Numbered from the stretch's first letter, positions 12,201 through 27,200 are shown. The stretch: DNA of 64,000 bases from Linyphia triangularis (GCA_963978545.1 OZ021731.1:55973242-56037241); one strand, 5' to 3'. Numbers and translations: made by a program. Notes: generated by a model not told the origin, from the letters alone.

Positions 12201-15200
12201 CACCGAGCTTTTGGGCCCATATGTGTTGGCCGAAACACTTTGTGTCGTTTTCTGTTCACTGGTCACAACTGGAGTTGGAGCAGTTGATACAATGCCCTAA
12301 AACATTAACACAAAAAAATAAATCCACATTTTTTAGTGTTTCTGACAAATTAAAAATAAATTGTATATTTTTTGACAGAATGTTAAATCTGACATTATTT
12401 ATGCTGATTTTCTTAAATCTATAATAATAAAACAAGCTGTGTGTCTGTCTGTGGATCTATAGAAACCTACTTAAAATTGTATTAGAGCTCTGAAATTTTC
12501 AGCATTAGTAGTTTTGGCATTCTAATTGTATACATGTCAAACAGAATGTTAAAATTTTAATTATTTCTTTTTTAATTAATTTTTTTACAAAGTGACTTAA
12601 AATAGAGATACAGCTCTGAAATTTTCAACATAATTAGTTTTGGCCTTATAATTGGACTTTTGAAAAACAGAATTTTAAATTTTTATTTAGTTCTTTTTTA
12701 ATTAATTCTTTTAATTAACAAATATTTTACAAAACGATTTCTACTTGGGCTACAGCTCTGAAATTTTTAACATAAGTAGTTGTGACCTCTCAATTGAACT
12801 TTTGAAAAAAAAAGAATTTTAAATTTTTATTTAGTTTTTTTTTAATTAATTAACAAATATTTTACAAAATGATTTCTACTTGGGATGCAGCTTCGAAATT
12901 TTCAACACAAGCAGTTTTGGCATTCTAATTGGACTATTGACAAAAAGAATGTTAAAATTTTAATTTGTTCTTTAATTAATTTTTTCGATTAATATTTTTA
13001 CAAAAAGTGACTTCTAATAGGCCTAGAGCTCTGAAAGCTTCTACGTAAGTAGTTTTGAGCTTCTAATTTTGCTTTCCTCAAACACGTATTAAAATAATCT
13101 TAAAGGGGTGTTGTATTATTTATTGTATTAATGGGAATTTTTCTTTGTGTCTCGAAAGAGGAGAGGTTTCTAATATTAAAGCTTTACGTAGCAATTAGAT
13201 TTTGTGAGTGAAGCGAGCCTATTCTTGCATAGCAATGAACCTTTCAACGAGTGAAGTAAGCCTGTACTTATGTGTCAATGAACTTTTCAGCGAACGAAGC
13301 AAGCTTGATTTTGAGTAGCGATGAACCTTCCAGCAAGCGAAGCGCCAAAAACAGGGACCTATACACCAATGATGGATTTCCGCAATGCGAGGCCTCACAG
13401 CTAGTTAAAATATTGCACATGTTAAAATTTCGTAGTGAAGCACTGGTATTCAGCTAGTATATCATAAAGGGAAATGCTTGCAACAGTATGAAAACTTACA
13501 ATATGAACGAGGGAGAGATTTTTCTTTTTAAAATAAAACAGGAGTCTTAAACAATAAACATTTAATAGAAACTCAAAGGTATCATTCAAATTATAAAATT
13601 ATACATTTTAAATCTTGGAACAGGCACAAAGCTGAAATTTGAAAATCATACTTTTGTTGTTTGTGGTCCTTTGACTGCTCCATAATGATATCGTTGATTT
13701 ATCTGGCTATCATCTGTACATATTCCTCGTCTATCAATTAAGCTGAAAAGTCACAATAATCAAAATGTTACTCGCAAAATACGAGTTAGAAGATGATAAA
13801 AATTGTATATAGTAGCTCAATTTTACAAAAAAGAAAATAACAGAAAGTAGCACATAAAATATAATAAATATGCACAGTTCGGTTGGTTGTTTTGGTTATT
13901 TTTCAGAGCACAATATACAAGAATCATTATCAATAATCATACATCATTGTTTTAAAATCAGGTCTAGAAAGTAGTTAAAATTTCAAGAGGGGGCTTTCTG
14001 GAAGGGCATTCAAGTAAAATATGTCATAAATAAATATGAATGAATATTTTAACAGAAAAAATTCCACAATATTTCCTACTGTATGCAAACTCAGGAAAAC
14101 AGCTAACTGATAAATTTGAAGATGAACTATTTGTTTAAATATATATTTGTATTAAAAATTACAAAAAATAAAATAAAAAAATTTAAGAAAAAAAATAAAT
14201 TGAGTTATTTAGAAAAGAGGAGGGAAAAAGAAAAAAAAATCCTAGAAAATGAAACTTAGCAAACAAATGTCACACAAGACGCACTAAATTAGATTAAATA
14301 TCAATTTGCACTGATATTTAAATTTACCAACCTTGGAAAATCAGGCCCACAAACTACAGAGCAACAGTTAGCCATGAGCGATCCTGTATTGTAAGGATTT
14401 GAGACATCTTGTCCACGCTTAGTTGAAAATGACCCTTTGATCTATTAGAGAAAAAACATATTACTAGAGCAGTATTAAATTTACTTTATTTAATAAAAAT
14501 TAGTTTTTTTGATATTGTATAAATAAACAATTATTTCTAAGAGTATGCAATTTATTGATGATTACGTCTTAACTTTATTTGAAATACTATTTTGTTCTGT
14601 TACTTTGCTTTTTAATAATGTGCAATTATTAATGCTTTTTAATAATGACTGAATTTTTTGTAATCTTACATCAGCCATATATTAGCAGCATTTATAGTTT
14701 AGGCTTGAATTTTGTTATGATAACTTATCTTGACGAGTTCTTTCTTTTGGCAATAGCTGATTGTTTTTGTTTGGTAAGCAGCATTTGCATTTTTTTCTAG
14801 GAATGTTGGCCTCAGACCTTTATACAAGCTTCTAACCTTATTAGTGAAGTGAAGCATCTAAAAATACCTGAAGTTTCAGAGTAAAATGAAATAAGGATAG
14901 GGATACATTCTATGGGATTATCTAATGGAAACCAGTATATTAAGAACAAACCAGTTTTAAAAAACCTCTGAACAGTTACTTTGATGATAATTGCCATATC
15001 TATTATTAAAACAAAACTTTATTAATAGAAATGTAACTTAGTTATTGAAACATTCTCCCAGCCCCCCCCCCTCCCCCCCCCCCCCCAAAAAAAAAATTTC
15101 ATGTAAACTAATTATTTCGGGAAAGGGACACCATTATCAACATTGAATAACTTGTAGTAAATATTAAAATTAAACATATATATGTAAGAAGCACAGGGAA

Positions 15201-18200
15201 GGCTTGTCACAAAAGGTAAAAACAGTCATAGAAAATAAGAACGAAAGAATCCTTGTTAGGTAGCCATATACAAAATTAATTTGGACAAATATGTCTTGAG
15301 TACAGGAGTGGCAGAAAGTGAATTATGGGCACATACAGGCAAGATGATGTCATGAGTCTGGGGAAACAGAGTGAGATTTAACAAATCAGCAAATATTAAT
15401 GAAAGTGGAAGAATTAATGATGTCTTGATTACGTGGGAAAGGTTTGAACTTTTGAGTGACTGTGCTTTAAAAATAGATTGAGAATGAAAATGGACGTTCC
15501 AAATGAAGCTATGGGGCGGCATGTTAGAAAAATTATTACATATATTTAAAAAACTGGTGTGAATTTTTTATATTAGTCTCAACTGCTTTAAGTCTTGAAG
15601 CATATTGAGTGAAAAATGAGAAGACATAGATTGTAAAAGAACCCAGAAATTTTCATAAAAGCAATTCAAATTTGTTTTGTATTTTCCAACCCCTGCTACC
15701 ATAAGAAAAATATTAATATTTTCTGAAACATTTATTGCAAAGAAAATGTATCGATATTTTTAAACTAAAATTACTTTGGCTGAGGTAAGTAACAGGTAAG
15801 TGAAGAATTTTTATATTCCCCTAGTAGGTTATGCCAATGCTTTACGAGTCATCCCATATTCGATCATTTAAAAAATCCAATGCATTTTTTGAAGCGTTCA
15901 ATCCAAAAACACAACAGCCATTTATTTATTTTTGAAATTTTGTGTTAAGCTGAAATATTCAGCTTGAGGAACGACTATTTAAATTGATCTTCCACTTCTA
16001 TACATTGTTACTTCTTTAATTAAATTTTTGCTTTTAATTACCCATACGTATACATAGAGTAATGAAAGTATAGTAATTGGTTAAATTTTTTTTGCATTTC
16101 TCCACGTTTTGGAACATTCTGATTTCAAAAAAGTGATCTAGAAAAAATGTGTGGCTGTGTGTAGTCAGTATAACTCCTGAACAAATTGACCTATGATGCT
16201 AAAATTTGGTGTGTGGGTTGGTGATGGCACAGGGACCTACCATTAAGGTTTTCGTCAAAATAGTGCATGAGCATAAGGTAGCTGCCATTGAAAAAATCAT
16301 GTTTTCCAGTAATTGCTAAAAAATGGCTCTAACGATTTTGTTTAAAATCGCTGTGGTAGTGCCTCGTAAGGTGTTCTAAACGTCCCCACCTCTGAAATTT
16401 CCGTAAAAATGCTTTAATGGCATAAAAAAAAGTTGGAAAACGAATGCCTTTAACACAGAGTTCTCTTTCCTTGAACCTCATGAACGATCTGATTTTCTCT
16501 CCTCAGTTTCACTTATAATAAAGGATTATATAAGACTTATCAAAAAGTATATCACCAAAATTTTGATGAATTATTATTTTTTTTTAAAAAAAGACATATA
16601 AGAATTATTGCAAAAAATATCACCAAACTGGCCATTTTTTTTAATGAATGATGAAAAAATAAAATCGGTAAATGACCTAAATCCACATTAGTATTATAGT
16701 GTAATTGAAAGTTGTACGATGTTCCACATCCCTAATTTGCATCATTCTTGCAATCATAATGTTAATGTAAACATGTTACAACAATAAAACAATTTTTTAG
16801 TTTACTAATAGGACCAAAAAAAATTGTTATCTAACATTAATGAACATGAACCTCAGTCATACAGAAAAATCTCTGTGAAGAGGAATAGAAAAATTCCCTA
16901 GTCTGTTTTAATTGCCTTTTTCAAAATAGTTTTTGACCAAAAAAAATGTAGCTGAGAAATGTACCTATGTTACTATGTCAGTGATCGAAAAAAAAAAATA
17001 GAAGAAAAAAAAAAAAACATCTTCATGCACTAAGCAAGAAGTCCCAAGTCACTTATGCAAGCTATCAGCAGTTTCAAAAAGAAGGGGGGAAAATGACAAG
17101 TTATCTATAATACATGCTGTATGTAACAAAACTATTTTGTTATGAAGGCAGAAGGAAACTATTTATGGCTATTTAGTAACACTCTTGGATTTATTTGATG
17201 AAATGAAGAGCAGTTTAACTTTGAAATGGGCAGGTTTTTTTTACTTGGAATTGTTTCTAATGTATTAGGTATTGAATGAGGAATTTGAACGAGTCAGGGA
17301 AATGTAGTGTATTTTTCAAATACTTGCAGACACAAACTTCCAATCCATCAAAAAATAAAATAAAATAATCTTTGTATTTAAATAAGCTCAAAACATTGCT
17401 ACAAGGAAAAAGTTTGACGATTAGCCAATACAAAATTATGCACTTATAATAAATGTTTAAATTGCAAGGCAAAGAAATTCTTACAGAAAAATAGCACCTT
17501 GAACATGTTTGAAAGCATGGTGCACTAAGCAAAATTCTACGTTTCTTTTCAAATGCGAATAATTTTACAATCGTGAGGTAATATTTCAGACACATTTATA
17601 AAAGAAATTGGTAAAAAAATAGTTCGATTCATGCTCTTTATTTAACTCTTCATTTTAAGAACATTCCTTACAGTATTTTGTTAATTTTACAACCTGGATA
17701 TTAGATTAGTTTTTTAATAAATTTGGATAAAACTACAACTTTTAGTTCGATTCATGCTCTTTATTTAACTCTTCATTTTAAGAACATTCCTTACAGTATT
17801 TTGTTAATTTTACAACCTGGATATTAGATTAGTTTTTTAATAAATTTGGATAAAACTACAATTTTTATCATGCAAGTACTTATACTTAATGGTATCTGCA
17901 TAACTGCATGAAAATCAGTGTAATTTTTTTTCCTATCAACAATAGGAAAGCTGTGAACTAATTAAATCCTTTAATTTCAGATGGGCATTGCTAGCATCAA
18001 AGGTAAATTACAATAGTAGTAACTACAAAAGAAAACATGGTGTAAATAGGGCTAACTTCATGCAGAAGTGAAATCAGCTACAGTCAAGAATATTTGTAGG
18101 CAAATGTTAGATTTTAACAACGTGCTAGAACCAGTAGAAATACTACTCAAATGATTATGAAATTTAATTCCTCTGCCATTGTATTACATTAAAATTTTTA

Positions 18201-21200
18201 AGAAGTTTGTCAACATGCTGAGCTCTACCAGTATATAGTTTAATTTTGGCATCACTAAAAATACTCCCCCCCCCCCCCCTCTTTTTTTTTAACAAGTTGG
18301 TTGGTTGTTTTCAGATTATCTGGCGCTGTCAGCAACACGAAGGCTATAATGCGCCGAAACATTCGTCATTTGACAAGCCAACATACATTTACATGCACCT
18401 TGGACTCGAACCCGCAACCTCGCGGTTTAGAAGCTAGCACGCTAACCACTATACCGTTTGGTCGGCTTTTTTTTTACAAGTAATACGACTTTTAAAACAA
18501 TGCTACATTTTATGGCACCTTCTTATGCAAAAGTCACAGTAATTAGATTTTTTCTTAGACAATTCCTTTACAATCATGGCATTCAATATCGTAATTATTT
18601 TTTTTTTAAAGTTTAAAGCATTGCTTTAATCTACTTTCAGATTTTTTTTTTGTCTGTTAAGGGATAAATTGTAAAGATGTGTGCAAAATGTAATTTAAAC
18701 AACCTGGACAGTTGTGCAAGTGACAGTTATAAAACTGATCTGTGTTCACACTAAGGTTAAAACCAAGATTTTGTTATAATGAATATGACTATTCAGTTGT
18801 GTAAGTGACAGTTATAAAACTGCTCTGTGTTTACACTAAGGTTAAAACCAAGATTTTGTTTTAGTAAATACGATTTTTTTTTTTCATTCACATTAGAGTG
18901 GACATAACATAGCAGGAACTCACTTGAAAATTGACATTGTTCCTTAAATTTAATTCCTATGGAAATTATAATGACTTAGGGCTGTTTGGGATATGTTTTT
19001 ATCAAATATGGTTATAAAAAAAATTAAGGGCACAGGAGGAAAAACCTTAGCATTGCATTCCGCATCTGTTGCAGATTTTTTGACAAGGTGATTAATACCC
19101 ATGGAGATTGAGGGGAAAAAGCTATCTGTCCCAGGAAGTACTTTAGCAACCCTATTCTAATGAAAACTGATTCTGAACAAAGCAAGTTCTTAGTATGCTC
19201 ATCTATGGACCACAGTGTAGATTGATGAAACAATCCAGCTGAATTTGTATTTGAAATTTTAAAATTGTAGTTTGTCTTATTGTCAGCTGTACATATACAT
19301 AAACAGGGTTCCCACTCAAATCACAGAATGAAAATCAATGACTTTTAAAGACCTAATCAATGTTTTTAAGGACCTTTGAAAATTTGTTTTCAGGCATCAT
19401 GTCAATAAATAAATTTTTAATAAAGTATATTCTGCCAAAAAAGTTACAAATTGGTGGATGCGTAATACAAATATGTCGAAAAATTTCGATACGGTGCAAA
19501 TACGTGGCAGTCACGCGGGGATACAAAGTCCGAGTTGTATTTTTTATAAATTTTGCAGTTGGCCACACAACATCTGCAAAAATTAAGGACTTTTAAGGAC
19601 CTCTAAGTATTTTCAAGCACTTTCAAGGCCTTGAAAACAAGTTCAAAAATATTAAGCACTTTTAATGACTTTCAATGACCGTGGGAACCCTGATAAATAT
19701 CCGAATTTTCAAATAATTCAAATACTTCCCTTCATAAGCGTCATTTTTCACTTTTTTTATGAATGTCAATGTAGAGATTTGAATCCATTATTGAAGCATC
19801 TTTTAATTATACCATCCCTGTGCGATATATACGTAGGTTAATATGCGATACTATAATCTGGGAGATTTTACGAATTGTATTACTTCATTTAAAAATATCT
19901 TATAAGTAAAATCTGAAAAACTTTTAAAATTACATATTCATTGATATTTATTAAATAAGAGCAGATTTAAAAATATATACTTGACATTTCTGGAATATCT
20001 TTAAAATCAATCAGCCATAATTTGCACACTTGATATCCCACAATTTAGCATAACGTAATTTACAAAAGCTTTGAACATTATATTTTTGATGCAAAGAAGC
20101 GAAAACAATCACTAATACTTCTCTGGTTTAGTAAACAAATGTTGCTTCTACCATTTGTTGGAATTAATCGCCTTGGTGCAAAATCTGCAATGGACGCAGA
20201 ATCTAACGGAACTCAATGTCGGGGATTTTCCCCTGTACCCTTCAAATGGTTTTTGATAACAAAATGGAAGTTAAGAGATTTTTCATATAAAAACATCCTG
20301 GCTAATTTTGAAGAGCAAATTAGATAAGTCAAGAACCTCAGACCCTAACTTTTCAGATTAGTGTAACAAGGGAGTCAAACAATAGACATGGGGAGATTCA
20401 TGCTTTTGGAGGCACTCTAAAAAGCTGAAAAAAATACCTATATTTTATTCAGCCTAATGCATCAGAAGGGTGCACTTTTCTAGCTCTCCCCAGATTCTGA
20501 TCAAATTATAATTCTACGATGAAGCAATAATTACAAATATCTTCAAAAGCAAATAAAAACTGCAAAAGACCCAAACTCAATATTTAAACATGAAACAACA
20601 AAAGACCTTTTCTTATCATATTTGTCAACAAATTGTAAAGCTACCAATTATATTCTAGATATTTTTAATTTAATCTTATAATCAAATAAATTAGGATGAA
20701 TACATCGTTAAAAACATAGATTTAGCTCTTTGAGCCAAGCTATAATTTTGAATAATTAATAATCAGTATGCTTGAGGTAAAGGTTTTTATTTAAAGAGAA
20801 GAAAAAAAAAAAAAAAGGAAAAAAAAAAGAAGGGAAGGGGAAAAAAAAACAACTAACACTTGTATCTAATTCAAAACCTTAATGGCAAACACATAAATAA
20901 ATATATTAGGTTGTGATTAATATTTATGTTTTTTTACAAAATTAATGTTACAAAAATTCCAAAGCAACAATAGTTAGAAGTGAAGTGTAAAATAAAAAGG
21001 TAGTGGAACAATAATGAAACTCAAAAGAAGATTTTGATTAAAAGTATCAAAATGTTCAATATCTGGTATGAAAGGAATAAAGTGTAATTCTAAGCCATTC
21101 GTCTCCCACTACATACCTAAATATTAGTACTCATGACAATTAATAATAAATATAAATTAGAAATAATTGCTGTTATGTTTACTCAGATCAAAATAAGTTG

Positions 21201-24200
21201 TCAATAAAACTACAAGGAAAATTAATTTTTATAACTTTTTTTATTGACTAGCAAAGTGATGAAAAAAACCTTTAAATATTAATTTATCAGTTCCTTTTCT
21301 TATTTATCAGGATGTCTATAAGGAAATCAATTTGGATTTCCTTGATAATTCGGGTACTTTAACAAAAATTCAGAAGTAAGCAATTAAAAATTAAATTTAC
21401 AACCCGAAAAAATTATTTTGTTAATACATTTTCTAAAAGTGTTAAAGTTGTACAGGACTGAAATTATTGATGAAAAAGTGATTTCTTTGCAATTCTATAA
21501 ATTATTTTTTAACTTGCAAATAAAAAAAATTCTTCAGTCTCATTGCAAATTTTTAAAAATCTTCTCATAAATTCCAAACTTTTCTAAATTATCTGATATT
21601 TCATTTTTCATATTTTCCATGTTGCTGGACACCATACATATTGATTTATTTTATGAAATAGAATGATAGATATTATTAATTTTTATTTCATTAAGAATTC
21701 AGGTTTTCTTAGAACCAATCAATTAAGCTAATTGGCCCATTTTGCTGGGCATAGGAAAAACTATTTCATTCTAAATGTGGGTTTTTACTATACCGCTGTA
21801 ATAAGTTGGTTGTATTCAGATTATCTGGCGCCGCCAGCAGCACGAGGGCTATAATGCGCCGAAACATTCGTCATTAGACAAGCCAACATACATTTACAAA
21901 CACCCATGCCTAACACGGGACTCGAACCCGCAACCTTGCGGTCTAGAAGCCAGCACGCTAACCACTATACCGTTTGGTCGGCACCGCTGTAATAAGCTTA
22001 AAGGTCCTAAATATAAATGATTTAAAATATTCATTTATACTGTTTTTATATTCATTTTTACCAAAAATATTTTATTTCATTGATAGGCTCTAAATCCATA
22101 AAATCAATATCATGATATAAAAAGATGTATTTAAAGGATGAGTAAGACATTATTAAAAAATGCATTTTAAAAATTTGAATTTAAGGATGTAACTTATGAT
22201 GGTTCATAATATATATTTTTGGGTATTCATATAAAAACTTTGAGCAAAGTTTCATTTATACTGCCCTACTAGATTCTAAGATATTCAATTTTCAATGACT
22301 TGGCCAAATGTTATTTACTGTATGATAATAAAAAATCAAAAAAGATTCACATAAGTCAAAAACCCATTAACATATGTCAATATTAATATAAACTACTTAA
22401 CAAAATTGTTAAAAACTTTCAAACAAAAATTAAAATATTGAAAATGTATCAATACAAACACATAAAAATATAGTATCTAAAAAAATCAACAATTCTAAAA
22501 TATTAAGATGTTAAAACTAAGATTGTAAAAGCACACACTATAATAACGATAATGTGTTAATTTGTAGTACATTATTTCAATGACTAGAAAATTTAACTTA
22601 CATCTTCATTTGTTGTTTGGTTGGAAGTCGTGAGGTACGTATGAAAACCAGCCAGTCCTAGAATCGACCACACAGAGAAAAAGCATATGACTCCTTCAAT
22701 AACAGTAATTATAATTAAGGATAATAACAATACTACATAATGAAGGATACTTGTAATAATTGTGACTATAATAATAATTATGATTTAATAAGTACATAAC
22801 TTAATTCAGGTTAATAACAAATATCTAGTTATAATTTACAATAAATAATTGATAATTTTCAAATTTGAATAATATAGAAAACTTGACCTAACTTAAGCAA
22901 TGAAGAAGATAGATAATGCAATTTTATAATTATTGAATGTAAAATTTTAAATAATAACTTTCCCAGATTATTTTTTTTTTTTTTAAATTTCCAGTTGGTT
23001 GTGCCTAATAAGCTAAAAAATAAATAGATTTAGAAAGGATATCTTGCAGGGGATTCTCGAACTGCATCAATGAATGTAGAATTTCTAGACACTGAAAAAA
23101 AAACAATATATTAGCAGAAGACTATTTTGAAAGATAAGGAATGTAAATACAAGGTATATACATATAATTTAAAATATTATATAAACAAATGTTACTACTT
23201 ACAAGTTTTTTTAGTTAGGATTTTTGTTCCATTAACTTAATAAAACACAAATAAATTTTTTGACTATCAGCCCAAAGTTCTGACTAATTTCAACAGCTGT
23301 CATTCTATTCAAATGGGCTCAAAATTAGGAAAAAAAAGCATCTGATAACAAAAGGCATTTTTCAAGTGGGAAAGTATGGATACTCATGTATGATTATTCT
23401 CGTTTCAAATATAAGAATATGTTAATGAAGTTATCATTAAACTGCCTATTGATAATATTCTAACCTTTGATAAGATTATAAAGAACTTCTGTAAAATTAT
23501 ATGACTAAGTACTAATATTTAAAGTGAAATATGCTTTTACCAAAACCGTTATGCAAACAGAAATGCAAAAGTATCCAATCTGACAAATTTGATTTTAATC
23601 CTTATTTATTAACCTATACATATGGAAAATATTGATTAATAAATAAGGATTCAATTGTTAATATATACATATAATTTGAAACGGTCATCAAAAAGATAGA
23701 ACCAATTAGTTGAACAATGGAATTACAAATTGAATGAAATATTAATAAATTTTATAAGGTAACATATCCAGATAGTGTTAATTTTATTAACAATTCAGGC
23801 AAGACATCTTAAATAAAATAACTTTTACTATAGGCCCATTTCCAAAGAGGTTAAATTAACAATTGTATCGGAACAAAATTAACATTAAAAACAAAATAGC
23901 TAAGAAATACTTACGCAATACAAGATGAGTTATGACACATGCAAAAATGAAGACACACAATAAAGCAAGAGACAGTATAAACAAATAGAAGTATCGATAA
24001 TTTCTCTTTCCCACACAATTGCCAACCCATGGGCAGTGATGATCAAAACGCTCTGAAACACAAAAACAATTTTAACAGGTTTGCATTTAAAAATTCAGGT
24101 TTAAAACACAGACATGGAAGGAAAAAAAAGAAGTTAAGATAGTAAAAAAAGGGGAACAAAACATCCATTACATAATACACTGAAATCCCAGAAAAACTAG

Positions 24201-27200
24201 TGAAGATAAATTCACTAAACAAACCATACCATATATATATATACCATAACCGCTACTCATGGAAAGCGGTAGACATTAGTGGAAGCACCTAGAGCTGTTT
24301 TCACTGTAGGTATTGGAGCGAGAGAACTATTTTCTTTTACGGGATTAATAACAGATCAGTGTAGGTGTGGTTTATGTTCTCCTCTCCTAGAACTTCTCAT
24401 TCTAATCTCAGAGCTATTACCAGTGTGGGGATGTGTTTAGGTAATGACTGTGTGCCAATAATAATATTGTGTGTTGAACTCTATATGTTTGATATCTTCT
24501 TGTGTTTGTCTATGATATTGGAATCAGCTTATATAACCTAAACAATGCCCAACATTTGTGAAAAGAACATTCTCAATAGGACAGAGCAATAGGAATAGGG
24601 TATGAAGACAAATAATTTTCAAATATTAATTATTAAAAGTAATTTTAACATAGGTAAAAGAATTTTAGCAAAACAAATGTGTGCAGAAAATGATTATCGG
24701 AATATGTCCCAAATGTAAACTGGCGACTGGCAAGAATCATTTCACATGATAGGAGTGCAATACTGAGCATTCGAATTCAATAGTAGATACTCAACATCAG
24801 TATGATAATTGTATTTTAATAAAGGAGCCAGTAGGCGAGCAAAAATATCACACCACCCAATTAATTAATAATTATAGAACGCAATGCAACGTGAGCTTTA
24901 TCAAGTACCTGATAAGCATTGTAGTATAAGATTGTGCTAATTTTTTTGACAATTCAGTTTACATTAAGTATGCATTAATGTTAATTTACAAAAAAAATAT
25001 CAAAAAATCATGACAATAAAGTGGCACTTTAAACATGCTCTTTTACATAATGTTTATGTCCTGTGACTTTGAAGTACTATTTTGTAAAAGAAATTCATTA
25101 ACTAACTAGGTTTTGGAAAAGTATATTTTTTAATTTTGTCAATAAAAATCCAAAAGTAAACTCGCAAAAGAAATTTTGAAGAAAATTAGCATTAAATGTT
25201 GTTTTGAAGCTGTTGAGGGTGTTTGAATTATTATAAATAAAATGTGAAAGTCAAAAGGTCTTGCAAGTAAAGTTAATGTAAAAAAGGATATTAAATTTAT
25301 ATTTTACAGAATTGAAATAAAAGTGAAAAGTATCTTCTACGAAAATAAAATTATTAATAAACAGAATTCATCATTTATAATAGTTTTTCAATACAGGTAG
25401 TAACTTAAAACTTCAACAATTTCATAAACTGTAAATGTTATGCACTATGAATGACTGAGGTACTCTAGAGTTTAGTATTTCTGAGATATCATATAGCTAT
25501 GATTGCAATGAAAAATATATAACAAATATAAAGTTGCATGAAAGGCAAGTTTCTTACCCACACAATTGTTGCACAAGCTGCAGTGTGATGCTCTTGGAGG
25601 ACGAAAAATTTTACATGTGAAGCAATACTTAAGTTTCACCGTCTGTCCATGGATGACGATTTCTTTCGTACGGGGAGGAGGTCTGTATGTGGGTGAGCTG
25701 GAGCCATTGGGAACCTCTGCAGAAAAATATATGACGTTAAAACTATAACTATCTCAGGTCTAACAACAAGTTCAACTTGGGTTGTAATATTTGGTGATAA
25801 GAGCATAAAATTTCTAAGTACTTAAGATTGACTTTCAAACTTCACATTAAATGTACAGTAGATTTGATTCCTGGGGCATTTTTACACAAATAGTTGTTAC
25901 AATTCCTGTGTTTCCTAGTTGAGGACCTTTATACAAAATATTACTTTAGTGCAATTTTCTTGATGGTCTATAGTAGACCAGGTAGGTTTTTATTTAACTT
26001 GGGAATCAGCAATAGAAGATTTATGAGTTAGATATGTTTAATAGGAGTTGTAGTTCAAATTTGTGTTACTTCAGGATTGGCTTCAGTTCTGTGACGCTTG
26101 AGTGGACTGCTATGAAATCTCATCTGATCATTGTTGATTATTGTTGGGTAAGAAAGCCATTCTTGTGTAACTTGTCTTGTAAATACCTACTGCAGGTTGC
26201 TAATGATTTCTTCAATCCTCAAATCCACAAATTGCAGTGTAACACGATATTTGTTTCATAGAGTTGACCAAACCATATTAAATTAAAAATTTTATAGTGT
26301 ATGTAGCGAACTTATTGTATCGGATAATGTTCCCAATGCATATGTAAGTGACAACTCAGAAAAGCAATTGACAAACTGTGGTTTCTATAACTGTAAACTA
26401 CAACTTTTATACACTTTTAATTGACAATTTATAAAAATGTTCATGAACATTGTAATAAATAAAAGTTTACCTATTTGCTTTTCTGTATCGGCAGCTTCAT
26501 CTTGTGTAGCTCTAGGTATAACACCGGGATCGCTAAAACTAGTTCGAAACAGGGATGATATCACAAACAGGAAAAGTAAACCAGCAACTGCTGGTATAGC
26601 AGGACTGATTTCTCTAGTCAGGTACTTGCAACTGTGGAGATAAAAGACATGAAATACTTAACATGCATTTACAAAATGTATTTCACATAGAGCATTTTAT
26701 ACCCTTCATTACTTTGATGAGAATATAAGTATTTTAATAGTTGTAGCAGAAAGATATATTACTTAATTTCAAGTTAAGAGTAATAACATAAATTATGAAT
26801 ATCCCTACAGACGAAAAAAAGCACAAATTTAGTTTTTTAGATTTTAATGTATCTATTTGAAGATGTGATGTAATTGTATAATCAGCTACATTAGATATCA
26901 AAAAGTATGTAGCAACAGATTATTTAAAAAACTATAGAAACAACAAAGGAAGAAAAATTAATGCATGTTGAATAAAAAATTAAGACAAAACCACTTTGGA
27001 ATAAAATAACAAAAATTGAAAGATTGAAATTTAAAAATATATATATAATAAAGAATAAATAAGAAATAAAGAATAAAAAAAAATTCACACAAAGAATAAA
27101 GTATTCTAGAATGTGTTAAAACTAAGCAAACTGGGAAAGTTCAAATACAAGAATTAAAACCAAAATTGGATGCCTAGCGGCAAGTTAACCACACACAAAA

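Larger units (their letters stand above)
14442..22601 (-). other. ZDHHC14: ZDHHC14 intron 6 (8.2 kb)
   Basis: The largest intron of the gene, from GAT|GTAAGT to TAATAG|ATC. It holds two tandem duplications (17621 and 18711), two copies of one SINE (18297, 21806), one MITE (19304), a second end-repeat remnant near 21302-21640, and homopolymer runs (C-run at about 15062-15086, another at about 18266). At about 16140-16500 a stretch beginning GTGTGGCTGTGTGTAGTC looks like old mobile DNA. I find no exon in it on either strand. Confidence 0.75.

Noticed and set aside
15062..15086. Long C run (others near 18266, 38540, 39252, 51335 and 57985)
   Set aside because: Simple homopolymers, prone to sequencing error and without any surrounding structure.
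15256..15522. 88-codon minus-strand open frame in ZDHHC14 intron 6
   Set aside because: No family resemblance, no splice sites in phase with neighbours, and composition like the intron.
18297..21982. tRNA genes at the two GGTTCGAGTCC sites
   Set aside because: The tRNA-like heads are joined to a shared non-tRNA body and flanked by target duplications, and no full cloverleaf with a paired acceptor stem is evident. They are SINEs.
22705..22772. GC-AG or GT-AG alternatives for the ZDHHC14 exon 5/6 junction (for example CCT|GCAAG with acceptor TATAG)
   Set aside because: These break the frame or add a hydrophobic insert absent from the family. The AT-AC junction restores the conserved sequence exactly.
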